A stretch of 64,000 nucleotides of DNA from Haematococcus lacustris (taxonomy: Eukaryota; Chlorophyta; Chlorophyceae; Chlamydomonadales; Haematococcaceae), in the NCBI GenBank assembly GCA_030144725.1, contig JASKMD010000004.1:4514398-4578397 (forward strand), given 5' to 3'. Below are positions 23,101 through 29,678 of the stretch, in pieces (positions within the stretch are counted from its first letter, which is position 1; each line of letters begins with the position of its first letter). The notes beneath the pieces are model-generated. The model made no database searches, was not told the DNA's origin, and worked only from the letters and a program-made list of their open reading frames with translations. The position numbers and the translations under genes are program-made.

Positions 23101-23934
23101 CATGCCGGCCTGCATGTCAACATGGGTAGTCGGCATCACTGTAGCGGCTGGCTGGTCAAGCATGGATGTAGCAGTCAGGGCTGGCAGGTGGTGGTGAGGC
23201 TGAGCGCCATGCCTTATGCCGGCCTGCATGTCAACATGAGTAGTTAGCAACTCTGTAGCGGCTGGCTGGTCATGCAAGGCTGTATCAGTTAGGGCTGGCG
23301 GGTGGTGGTAAGGCTGAGCGCTACGTCTTATACATGCCTGCATGTCAACATGAGTAGTCGGCATCACTGTAGCGGCTGGCTGGTCATGCAAGGCTGTGGC
23401 AAGCAGGGCTGGCAGGGCTGGCTGAGCGCCATGTCTTATACAGGCCTGTAGACAAGGGTGTGTGTTCATTTGCCCTGGTTGTGTATCCGTCAAATAGATG
23501 ATGTTGAGAATAGCATCTGGTATGGGATTGCATAATGGCAGCAAAAGATCTGTGGTTGCAGTCTGACGATGGAGGGCATAGCACTGCTCCTTAAAGAAGT
23601 TGTTGGTATCCGTGGAGTTGAGAGTCGGGGAGATATAGTTGGCCATGGGCCAGAACGCTGGCCATGGGCCAGAACTGCTTGCGTAGCTACCGTGGGGCGA
23701 ACCCTCAACGGCGCCGTGTTGGTCTGACAAGTGCGGGGCTGGGTGGCCACTTGTGCCACCCAAGCTTGCCGCACCCCATCCCCAACACGCGCACAGCAGC
23801 AAAACACAGGTTAGGATAGCGGCAAGCCCTCTCTTTGGCTTACCGTCTACCTCCATAGCCTGCGTTGAGCGCTCCTCACAAGTCGGTTTTTGCGTTTCAA
23901 GGCTCATTCGGCTGCTCCGGGCGTGCTCTTTCAC
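14152..23934 (-). CDS. Dualen polyprotein: signal anchor, repeats, 2A, tandem Josephin-like protease, APE, RT, PHD
   Basis: 3260 residues. Residues 36-60 are a hydrophobic segment after a basic stretch (Met27 is an alternative start giving a classic signal peptide). About 12 copies of a 38-residue repeat follow (roughly 160-620). Then comes a second hydrophobic stretch ending in DVEANPGP (residues 848-855), a canonical 2A ribosome-skipping motif. Two Josephin-like cysteine-protease units follow: C869...H970...D985 and Q1067-x4-C1072...H1190...D1205. The APE endonuclease lies at about 1424-1650 (TET, GDINAT, SDHRP). The RT lies at about 1990-2290, with GKAPGPDG, QGDSLSPF and YADD with its aspartates at 2251-2252. 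A thumb-like region follows, and a PHD finger stands at about 2828-2885. The last 350 residues are unassigned. The frame ends at TAG (14154-14152) just before RNase H. Confidence 0.88.
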   Translation of the reverse strand: MKEHARSSRMSLETQKPTCEERSTQAMEVDGKPKRGLAAILTCVLLLCACWGWGAASLGGTSGHPAPHLSDQHGAVEGSPHGSYASSSGPWPAFWPMANYISPTLNSTDTNNFFKEQCYALHRQTATTDLLLPLCNPIPDAILNIIYLTDTQPGQMNTHPCLQACIRHGAQPALPALLATALHDQPAATVMPTTHVDMQACIRRSAQPYHHPPALTDTALHDQPAATELLTTHVDMQAGIRHGAQPHHHLPALTATSMLDQPAATVMPTTHVDMQAGMRHGAQPYHHLPDLLATALHDQPAATEMPSTHCDVQACMRHGAQPYHHLPDLLATSLHDQPATTEMPTIHVDMQAGIRHGAQPYHHLPDLLATALHDQPATTEMQTIHVDMQAGTRHGAQPYHHLPDLLATALHDQPAATEMPTTHVDMQAGMRHGAQPYHHLPDLLATALRDQPATTEMPSTHCDMQAGMRHGAQPYHHLPDLLATALRDQPATTELPSTHCDMQAGMRHGAQPYHHLLDLLATALHDQPAATEMPTTHVDMQAGMRHGAQPYHHLPDLLATALRDQPATTEMPSTHCDMQAGMRHGAQPYHHLPDLLATALHNQLATTEMQTTHVDMHAMEIKTSHQQRTQHEHSVEAFYSMGGRLQLSHEWFALLIIPLPRSSTMSHACTAAHVTRSSGCIPQHYRVATACSAPQRSSTHIGRVITQQRSLETQLLLFGMGIYIITTAPQHGNKPTAKESKQCLRRHKKRLSSYRSTVRTIGYNVMTGMDGTLAASSSLCKLSNTFHLSTQGAKNGRPYTVYQYNNTLHVYCCYQTTIGETSWTTCTSYPIAAARAVYVAWLLLAAGDVEANPGPAIKHFKQDKDSSACQVYSLNNAAGHEWVTMQDIDNFYENRLPQLTDHFERGAWLMARGVDGYSDEVIEMYLRTHYGLSVQSIAQLNQPSDWAADNLGNLAGQYGTHTFLCKKPGHSMAMKCINGSWHLLDSLKTTATPLLHIPAATKRTMHQLFVITPNIRSREQIRRCEEKGVYHIISHAEQTRDHDSNTTTPGPTYTPIHNPAQLYMEGQHEECCLVHAFNMAMGKKCIDYNAVIRHCKQLAEHLQHLAQAAREEGHTIRSFNTDHIYHEKGKFSSDTLNHYLHRQHHEMRTYLHPATTYLPTHSITPEAIITAIANTGATHTDVAILLSYHHATVVKHTQQGWYQLDSFNRGPKPLSTPNDWGRLQGNLLTVCTGNVRHTRFVRSEIWIADPLEATTASTLAAHFQDHTDPIDLTNNHTEILAPPPVTTIDADKNSTLGTKRSTTIEDTQFHEEPARSRQRRDIPTVTLRPPVPSGKPRTNRPTTRVDTNTGPSAKRVRATKAHRNDTHTQTLMSQYLCKPTTGAHTTRLNPTIAETPQTTPDNDPHMSQHNNPPTEPPQATLNRQHITLTTFNVRGLCRSRNEVLNLVHKQSPDILILTETMTQPKSNKPSSGWLKRVMPNYTVHRHEGHSEVLIGIRHDLAIQMQTTMLPPCTDADVNTRCVILSLRQRQSEELTLVATYWPSGNNDDAIPLRRKMQEHIRRATGHLPGSLILAGDINATMRAEDRSEHTEYPQDHMMREFATELRLSEADPGDRAWTYQQPHCNSRIDAILTRDARQGPGHRTHVDTNAYLSDHRPLTATLTTTRLGIDLAATHQPLKHSHTILTTPITNKDREAYRLGVQQPSSGAPQLHAQLTAYLAPMYTDATHFLTTLDKANPQQPQRLTLVAGLPAREAVDTAATMLTTLLETCKRTAMQTCNTKTLTRGGQHYQRRSMCKIRLALGKKLKTTRELSRKARMLYKQSSVHPSIDDLLPETDTINAEVREAVQARQGDGTTENHVQAALAQLTNSYRDQIHKLDDDDSALAIAQARLRMQHLISTQPKKANKYILRPCRTDHKGLQALADPDTNNICTAPADLNRIITAAYRQKLTLPTPKTGHYTNTQTRNYPWTRPKAVDPFTLHTCQNVHWMHTTIMDKAGFQECISRLSGGKAPGPDGIENEIIKMLPWEMRDTVHQLFIIMWATGCTPTTWKTSDTCLLYKDKGQETDLNAYRPVGLANTIYKLWTSLITKALYEYAEANGMLSNCQAGFRSHRDTAQQLQMLVMALEDAKLAKVDIYALLVDFTSAFNTTCQDKLLWIMHDLGFPTDATDAVKDLYTGATTRFRTPYGPTDPVPVDRGTIQGDSLSPFLFLIYIEPLLRWLQVGARGYKFTSDTTDSAGRFTIGSIDYADDIAILCNSISNLRCQADKLSAYSDWGHLIVSHSKTLATAALHKAHQSGRCSTVAEAEKQARRELQAVTLQGKPVTYLKPTSPFTYLGVLLTMTLNWKPQHIAMMTQLRQKLERLRRSFASARQAIHIIKTAIIPSLAYSFCVAPCTPGDLDLYDRAINQCIKKKLRLPLGTPNAVVREDIDKLGLGISSTAKEYHTRNTTALLHSLQSTDTTHAHITRCMLHKQITWLYAQAAKHGHRMLIMLRHTLRARQLLHATTAQLTATQEGQELYPKETKLLGQLITQNTSPLPLDIVSACMTCLKSLGIRHATELQHTIAGHTYIISGKMLKERFHNKVQQKHYIALNRLTTMATQDRCPTTTEAKDIAAKRDTTLDLPAAQRLIKPWAAGLTELAPTDVEEDTKHRYADIRAYVTAKKPTPTEATHVTEHATQPPAAQEAIKSSSRLLRRENRETQSPPTKPARPKAGTKRNTEGRQIQTIPKDIVRTVGLDLPGLSSWKVDKACRCKSKDLGSILGAMYGHQEAITSIDGWQWDGINKESYYKVHWKPTIIDKWALPLCAEEGYTPTHIEPISREEAKDVCTCELCWLPRGDSPMCHNCKRAYHPACLEEALLSGHKEPGHWLCPICKFGSNEFKTTMRLSAHSDLIRVHWRPTLEPAPLITAHLDYLARRSDYEEENKRIQEARYARPDTQLPTHTRQGLPDPHTWLPRCTNLHSKATFHTYPINPQTDIVGTGKCETFLQLHPHMTTPAMNLSTGEPIMPKHDLAQHVTVHDESGRTIGLLTKQQHQHLHAWLQHTPHTRKLATELVALLRRHDTQSNHHPMRAAQDKALATLHTTRRFPSTVQRWADPLTVRPETTTYWSPDINDTAFGAHHNCLLVRHTGLSTWNVPADDAVALKCVNHAIHSAHQEEAMATIMLIPGKKGISYPKHIDTLRRYPEYCQHLASIPLTNTNCSKLGKHATLLVYVIWNEAGQLLTTKGNPQGWMASTATALHPDRETHPLLRRPHNQK
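21370..21440 (-). other. 2A ribosome-skipping motif in Dualen ORF
   Basis: Codons for GDVEANPGP lie at 21396-21370, preceded by a hydrophobic run (AVYVAWLLLAA). The D-x-E-x-N-P-G-P core is fully conserved. Skipping would occur between G854 and P855, releasing an 854-residue N-terminal product and a downstream product that begins just 14 residues before the first protease Cys (C869). 2A sequences are known in several LINE clades, and some double as signal peptides. Confidence 0.85.
22090..23420 (-). repeat. 114-bp coding tandem repeat (38 residues, about 12 copies)
   Basis: In-frame repeats with the theme HDQPAATEMPTTHVDMQAG followed by MRHGAQPYHHLPDLLATAL. Units differ by scattered substitutions (C/G, R/H, V/C) but keep length, so the frame is maintained. 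They are rich in His, Gln and Pro. Function unknown. Confidence 0.9.
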
Positions 23935-23993
23935 GTCCTCCTATCAGGGAGCGTAGAGCGCGTCGCGGCGATGCAGAATTTCGCTTTGACTTT

Positions 23994-24616
23994 TCAAACC
24001 AGAATTGTGTGGGAACGCCGCTGAGTGTAGGTAGCCATGCACTGTTTGGCCTCATCCAACATGCGCATGACCCGCTGGCCATCAGGGGTATTCAACAGGG
24101 GCATGGTCGTGCCATCCTTGTCTGCAAGGCAGTAAATCATGTTATAAAAACAATGCATAGCGATAACCGGTGCCATGGACAGTTTGGACTCACAATTGGC
24201 ATAGGTCCTGTACAGCCTGATGAGCGGCATCACAGCCATCCTGCGGTCTTCGACTAGTGGAGCTCCATCATCAGGTAGCTGAGCCCTGCGTGTGTTCATG
24301 GGCCTCTCTAGTCATCTAGGCCAGTAATGGACCAGCCCGCAGTGGACGAATGGACTCACTCCTGGATCCACAGCCGCAGCTGCTGTAAGGTCCACCCTTT
24401 CTTCAGCTTCACTTCCTTTTTCGCCACAGCCTTCAGGATAAGGGCCCCCATCAGGGCCTGGGATTCAGTATCCCATTCCCCCTGCAAGGTAACCGCCACC
24501 ACTCCTGATGTCTCCCATGTTGAACAGACACGAGAGCTCGCATCACCCACGTAGCGATACCCAGGTCGCCACATTGCCTGGATGAAGGCGATGACATCTG
24601 TCTGCGGCTTGTTCAT
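23994..24616 (-). CDS. Hypothetical protein, two exons (about 182 residues)
   Basis: Exon 1 begins with Met at 24616 and exon 2 ends at the stop at 23994. The intron is inferred from a strong GTGAGT donor overlapping the apparent stop near 24360 and an ACGCAG acceptor near 24283, which join the frames ...RLWIQE and AQLPDDGAP... without a stop. The product has no recognised domain; Trp/Arg-rich words near the N-terminus and a helical C-terminal half are visible. It starts about 110 bp from a palindrome array and reads away from it, mirroring the gene at 29100. Its 3' end is only 60 bp from the Dualen start, so it may be truncated by that insertion. Confidence 0.5.
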
Positions 24617-24726
24617 TTTGCGTCGTTTTAAAGCTGGCAGCGCGACAGATAGCGACTCAGATGATGCTTTAATCAGTCGGACTGCTGTTCCGAGTTACAC
24701 AAGCAATATCCGTTGCATCGAACATC

Positions 24727-24977
24727 ATCTGTACAGATAGCAGCTTCAGGCATCTGTACAGATGCCTAGCTCTATATCTGTACAGATTCATGTCCTATCT
24801 GTACAGACAGCAGCGTAAGGTATCTGTACAGATGCCCACTTCACTATCTGTTCAGATGCTATGGTATATCTGTACAGATAGGACTTGCCTTATCTGTACA
24901 GATAGCAGCCTAAGGCATCTGTACAGATGCCCACTCAACAATCTGTACAGATGCGTTAAGCGGCTATCTGTACAGAT
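24727..24977. repeat. ATCTGTACAGAT palindrome array 1
   Basis: Eleven copies (two with one mismatch) of the perfect 12-bp palindrome ATCTGTACAGAT separated by spacers of about 8-20 bases. The part at 24797-24890 is an inverted copy of 28897-28990, spacers included. Confidence 0.95.
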
Positions 24978-24980
24978 GAG

Positions 24981-24998
24981 CACTCACGATAAATAAGG
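24981..24998 (+). other. CACTC-type terminal repeat, left orientation
   Basis: CACTCACGATAAATAAGG is the inverse of the 18 bases at 28878-28895 and 43558-43575 (one mismatch). CACTN ends are typical of EnSpm/CACTA transposons. No matching 3-bp target duplication is evident. Confidence 0.5.
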
Positions 24999-25157
24999 CC
25001 GACGCGAGGGTCTTTTTTGCATCGGATGGACATTCCGCTCCGATAGGACGATAGAACGTTGAGTTTAAGGGGGACCTCGCTCTTGAATGAAGTCCTAACT
25101 CGCAGCGGTTGTGAAGATACATCGATCCGCGCGCGAGGTACCCCCCCCTTTTTGGGA

Positions 25158-25770
25158 ATCTGTACAGATGCCCGTCTAATGGCCCCGCCATCTGTACAGA
25201 TTCATGTCGATGGCCACAAGGATATGCGGCATCTGTACAGATGCCTTCCTTGCATCTGTACAGATACCACTTGTTGGCATCTGTACAGATTTTTTTGGAA
25301 TATCTGTACAGATACGTGAATCTGTACAGATATTTATATATAAATCTGTACAGATAGCGTTAAGGTAGCATCTGTACAGATTTTAAGAGGTTATCTGTAC
25401 AGATGCCGGAGGTATGTATCTGTACAGATGGCGATTTAAAGCATCTGTACAGATACACCTATAATTATCTGTACAGATGCCCGTAAATTAAATCTGTACA
25501 GATAGCAAGGGTAAAATCTGTACAGATGTTGACAAGTGGTATCTGTACAGATGGCAATAGGTGTATCTGTACAGATGCCGGGGGTATTTATCTGTACAGA
25601 TGGCGATAATAAGTATCTGTACAGATACACCTATAGTTATCTGTACAGATGCCCGTAAATTAAATCTGTACAGATAGCAAGGGTAAAATCTGTACAGATG
25701 TCGACAAGTCGTATCTGTACAGATGGCAATAGGTGTATCTGTACAGATAGCAAGGAGCATCTGTACAGAT
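25158..25770. repeat. ATCTGTACAGAT palindrome array 2
   Basis: About 25 copies with spacers mostly of 12-13 bases, giving a centre-to-centre period near 25 bp. A higher-order unit of about 175 bp containing seven palindromes and seven distinct spacers is duplicated (about 25408-25583 and 25584-25758). The spacer order is conserved, with only point differences. Confidence 0.95.
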
Positions 25771-27430
25771 ACCCGGGGGTTTGAATGTCTTACCATATCA
25801 CGCCCACGCGATCACATTGAGACCTTCAACGATGGCCTTGCTTGGACATCGTAATCCGTAGCAAACCGCCATGCAGCCTCACGCCATGCAGCCTCACGCG
25901 TCTCATAGCGTTCGACCTAATAAGTGGCCACGATCAGCAACAATTAGCCTACATCAAGCGTTGTGACTCGCGATTTCGCGATGTGGTCCCTCGCCTTAGC
26001 CTTCAGCCTCACAGCCATACGCGAACAGTCACAACAAGGAGGCGCAACTACTAGCTACAGGAAATATGCAGGAGTCGTAGCCAGGAGGCGCAGCAAGAAC
26101 AGCTTGGAGCAGCGGAGCGGATGAACAAGAAAAGCAAGGGGAGCACGAACAACGACGACAAAGGTCCGATCAGCGCTTCCCAATCGGGGGTGCATCATAT
26201 GTGGCATGTGATGCGTTGCGTGTGCATGTGCAGTGCAAAGTAAGCACCGCAAGGAGTGGAAACTTGGAAAGGTAGCTGTGAGTAACAGCCTTGCGGTGCA
26301 ACCATGAGCATTAGCCAAGAGTGATTAGGAGCTCTCAACAGCTAGAGGCCACAGCCATCAGCAGCTGCAAGGGGCAGAAGCCACAAGTTGAAGCCAAGAG
26401 CAACAGCGAGGAGCAGCTGGCACCGATGGCGAGGCACAACCAGGAGGCGTAGCAAGCAACAAGAAAGAATGGGTGAGTCTAAGCACCGCTCTAATTTCCA
26501 CCCTTCTATTACTGTCCCTTGTCTTGGTGTTGAGTCATTGCGTTGCGCAGGTGTGCATAAGTAGCTTGGGGCTGCAGCCATGAGCAGCTGACAAAAAGCC
26601 CCTTCCCTACCCAGCCCAGCCCAGCCCAGCCCAGCCCACCACCTCCTCCATCACCCTACCACAAGAAGCAGGCGCATGGAGCGCAGGAGCAGCTAGGAGC
26701 TGCAGCCATGGAGGCGCTGCCAGGTAGGTATAGAAGTGGCGCTAGCAAAGTGTGAGTGGCCAGCCCTTGCACATGAGTGGTCCGCTGCCCAGCCTAACCC
26801 GCAAAGATGCTCCTTGTTTACTGCAGGTCCCACGGTCAGCCCTCCCCCCTTCCCCCCCCTTCCCCCTTCCCCCTTCCCCCTTCCCCCTTCCCCCTTCCCC
26901 CTTCCCCCCCCTTCCCCCTTCCCATCCCTGTCCCACCACCTCCAAGTTTGCCACCCCACCTACCTCCCCCCTTTCCCACCCCCCGCCCCACAACGCACGC
27001 ACGGCGCTGCAACCCTCTCCCTACCCTACCCTTGGCGTAGCAGCCCTCTCCCTACCCTACCCTTGGCGTAGCAATCTGGAGCGGGCAACACGGAGCGGGC
27101 GCCTTGGAGTGGGATCCCGTAGTAGCAGCCCACCCAGCCCACCCTGGCCATGCCATGGACACACACCGCAATGACCCAACCCATCCCTCTCCAAAGGGGA
27201 CGATAGCTGGATGGTGGAGCACTTGGGTGGTTGTCAGCCCGTGCTTGTTGTGCGACATGGCATAGGTGTGGTAGGTGGGAGTCAATGGTAGTGTGGTGGG
27301 TGAAGGATAGCGGGAGCACGTAAGAGGAGTCTATGAAGTTGCACCCGGTCATCACCAAGGATAGTTGTAGCATCACCTTTGTTGTAGCGTCCATACTCGT
27401 TGTAATCTTGCCGCCTTGTTGCAATGTTGT
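25771..27430. other. Non-coding block with C-rich minisatellites
   Basis: No gene was recognised. It contains a CCCAG repeat (about 26608-26640) and a CCCCCTT repeat (about 26839-26935). The segment at 27010-27330 recurs, diverged, at 38270-38600. Words such as 'agcagctaggagctgcagccatgg' are shared with 37740-37830. Confidence 0.6.
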
Positions 27431-27437
27431 TGTGTTG

Positions 27438-27820
27438 TCATTGTGGTGTGGTGTGGTGTGGTGTGGTGTGGTGTGGTGTGGTGTGGTGTGGTGTGGTGTG
27501 GTGTGGTGTGGTGTGGTGTGGTGTGGTGTGGTGTGGTGTGGTGTGGTGTGGTGTGGTGTGGTGTGGTGTGGTGTGGTGTGGTGTGGTGTGGTGTGGTGTG
27601 GTGTGGTGTGGTGTGGTGTGGTGTGGTGTGGTGTGGTGTGTGTGGTGTGGTGTGGTGTGGTGTGGTGTGGTGTGGTGTGGTGTGGTGTGGTGTGGTGTGG
27701 TGTGGTGTGGTGTGGTGTGGTGTGGTGTGGTGTGGTGTGGTGTGGTGTGGTGTGGTGTGGTGTGGTGTGGTGTGGTGTGGTGTGGTGTGGTGTGGTGTGG
27801 TGTGGTGTGGTGTGGTGTGT
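27438..27820. repeat. (TGTGG)n pentanucleotide microsatellite
   Basis: About 76 uninterrupted pentamers with a single 2-base slip near 27638. Open frames on both strands over it are artefacts of the repeat. Confidence 0.97.
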
Positions 27821-28242
27821 CGTAGTGTTCTTGTGTTGTCACTTGTGTGGTGTGTCATTGTGTTGTTGGTGTTGTTATTGTTGTGTGTTGTTAGCACCTT
27901 GTCACCTTATGTAGAGGTGTTGCATGTCGTAGATGCATCAATATATATGCTTGTCTTGTTGCGATGTTGTTGTGTTGTCATTGTGGTGTGGTGTGTCGTT
28001 GTATTCTTGTGTTGTCACCATGGTGTGGTGTGGTGTTGTTGTTGTTGGTGTTGTTCTTGGTGTTGTTGTTGGTGATGTCATTGTTGGTGTTGTATGGTGT
28101 TGTCACCTTGTCACCTTATGCGGAGGTGTTGCAAGTCGTTGATGCATCAATGCATATGCTTAGCATTCCCATAGGGAGGTGTCTCGGGGTGATGGTGCAC
28201 AAAGACATGTGTATATGAGTAGCGTAGTGAGGTGTTGCGGGG

Positions 28243-28410
28243 TGTTTGAGCGTCAATGCATGTGTTTTGCGGGGGTGTAGCGAGGTGTTGCGAGGTGTTT
28301 GAGCGTCAATGCATGTGTTTCGCGGGGGTGTAGCGAGGTGTTGCGAGGTGTTTGAGCGTCAATGCATGTGTTTTGCGGGGGTGTAGCGAGGTGTTGCGGG
28401 GTGTTTGGAC
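28243..28410. repeat. 53-bp tandem repeat (3 copies)
   Basis: Unit contains GCGGGGGTGTAGCGAGGTGT and a CAATGCATGTGTTT end. The same unit is found in about six copies at 39296-39610. Confidence 0.85.
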
Positions 28411-28429
28411 AAGGAGATATGTAACAAGC

Positions 28430-28989
28430 GTCTGAACAGATACTCAAACAAGCGTCTGTACAGGTAGCAAAACAAGCGTCTGTACAGATAGCGAAGCCAA
28501 CATCTGTACAGATAGCAAAGCAAGCATCTGTACAGATAGCAAAGAAGCATCTGTACAGATAGAAGAGAGGCATCTGTACAGATAGAAGAGAGGCATCTGT
28601 ACAGATAGCTCAAAGGCATCTGTACAGATAGTTGAAAGGGGCATCTGTACAGATAATCAAAGAGCTATCTGTACAGATAGCAAGGAGCATCTGTACAGAT
28701 AGCTTTGCAGACATCTGTACAGATAGCTACCTAGCGAATCTGTACAGATACGTGGTTATAAAATTCGCGGTCAAATTGCGTCGCAACGGATGCACGGAGT
28801 TACGTAAGACTTGTACCGTTCGAACGGCCTTCTACTCTTCTTTCCAATGAGCTATGGTCGGTCCAATCGCGACCGATCCTTGTTTATCGTGAGTGAGACA
28901 AGTCATATCTGGACAGCTATACTATAGCATCTGAACAGATAGTGAAGTGGGCATCTGTACAGATACCTTAGGCTGCTATCTGTACAGAT
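28430..28989. repeat. ATCTGTACAGAT palindrome array 3
   Basis: About 18 copies, some with one mismatch, spaced about 24-26 bp. It is interrupted at about 28755-28905 by a non-palindromic core. The last 95 bp are an inverted copy of part of array 1. Confidence 0.95.
28591..28895 (+). repeat. 305-bp dispersed repeat with CACTC-type end, copy 1
   Basis: Colinear without indels with 43271-43575 (constant offset 14680). It contains five or six palindromes and a unique core (28755-28880), and ends in CCTTGTTTATCGTGAGTG. Its abrupt end in both copies suggests it is the right terminus of a DNA transposon. Confidence 0.8.
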
Positions 28990-29099
28990 GCACCACCCGA
29001 CGCCTATGTCGATCCATCCTTTGAGATTCACACCAACAGCCACCATAGCACAGCACAGCACGACACAGTTCACGACCACGCGAACACCCGTCGGTAAAC

Positions 29100-29435
29100 A
29101 TGAGCAGCGACATGTCCAACGAAAACAGCGCTACATCTCCATACAGGCCCCTGTTACCTGACATTCAGAGTGAGCCAACATTGCCAGAGGAGCTGAACTC
29201 GCGTGTAGCGCGCGAGGCTTACGAAAGGAACAAGCACATAATGTGGAGGCCGGGACAACATCGCCGGACATTGTTGCACTTGATCACGAACGGCGAATGG
29301 GATTGGGCTATGAGTGGCGTGACGGTGGATGAATCGAGGGGGGCCAATGTTGCCCCAGGGGCGACAGTACCTACATCGGCCGGCATGTCTAATGTGGCAT
29401 CAGAGAACTCAACACAACAATCAGTTGTATCCTAG
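29100..29435 (+). CDS. Hypothetical protein, 111 residues
   Basis: The first Met lies about 110 bp beyond palindrome array 3 and the frame ends at a TAG. The protein is Ser/Asn/Glu-rich, with an MWRPG motif in the middle and a Ser/Thr-rich tail. No domain was recognised. It could be a first exon of a longer gene or an accessory ORF of the transposon that contains the downstream transposase. MWRPG also occurs in the mirror-image gene at 24616-23994. Confidence 0.4.
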   Translation: MSSDMSNENSATSPYRPLLPDIQSEPTLPEELNSRVAREAYERNKHIMWRPGQHRRTLLHLITNGEWDWAMSGVTVDESRGANVAPGATVPTSAGMSNVASENSTQQSVVS

Positions 29436-29678
29436 ACATAGTCGGTTTCTATGACACTTGATTGGCCATCGAACCATGTAACACTCAGACGCGAAGGTCG
29501 AGATGTCGACCCCATACTACGCATGAGGCAAAAGGCAGCAGATGATGCATGATGTCACAAGACACAAATCAAAACTGAATCATGCCAGCCATGTTTGATG
29601 AATCCATTCATCGCCCAAACGTTCATGACAAACGGCCCAGAAGTTACCCTGATCAGTACGAGGGCTCAGCACACCAAT

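Larger units (their letters stand above)
12490..23934 (-). mobile_element. Dualen/RandI-type non-LTR retrotransposon
   Basis: The element runs on the minus strand. Its domain order is protease(s), APE endonuclease, reverse transcriptase, PHD, RNase H, CCHC, restriction-like endonuclease (RLE). Possession of both an APE and an RLE endonuclease with RNase H and cysteine protease defines the Dualen (RandI) group known from Chlamydomonas. The inferred 3' end, downstream of the last stop at 12607, carries a perfect 7-bp hairpin (12517-12534, CGCCGGT/ACCGGCG with a 4-base loop) followed on the minus strand by a CTT microsatellite (12492-12513) that could be its tail. The 5' end is placed at the first Met only. 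No target duplication was found. Confidence 0.85.

Noticed and set aside
22132..23247. Plus-strand ORFs with GLHVNM repeats
   Set aside because: Reverse-strand shadow of the 38-residue repeats of the Dualen ORF.
24727..25770. CRISPR-like array (short palindromic repeats with spacers)
   Set aside because: The repeat is only 12 bp and fully palindromic, spacers are 12-13 bp and some are duplicated, there are no cas genes, and the genome is eukaryotic with spliceosomal introns.
27373..28075. ORFs coding for VWCG or HTTPH repeats
   Set aside because: Translations of the TGTGG/CCACA microsatellite.
28253..28644. ORFs with LYRC/ICTD/SVQM repeats (also at 40288-41128 and 25436-25796)
   Set aside because: Translations of the ATCTGTACAGAT arrays in three frames; no independent coding evidence.
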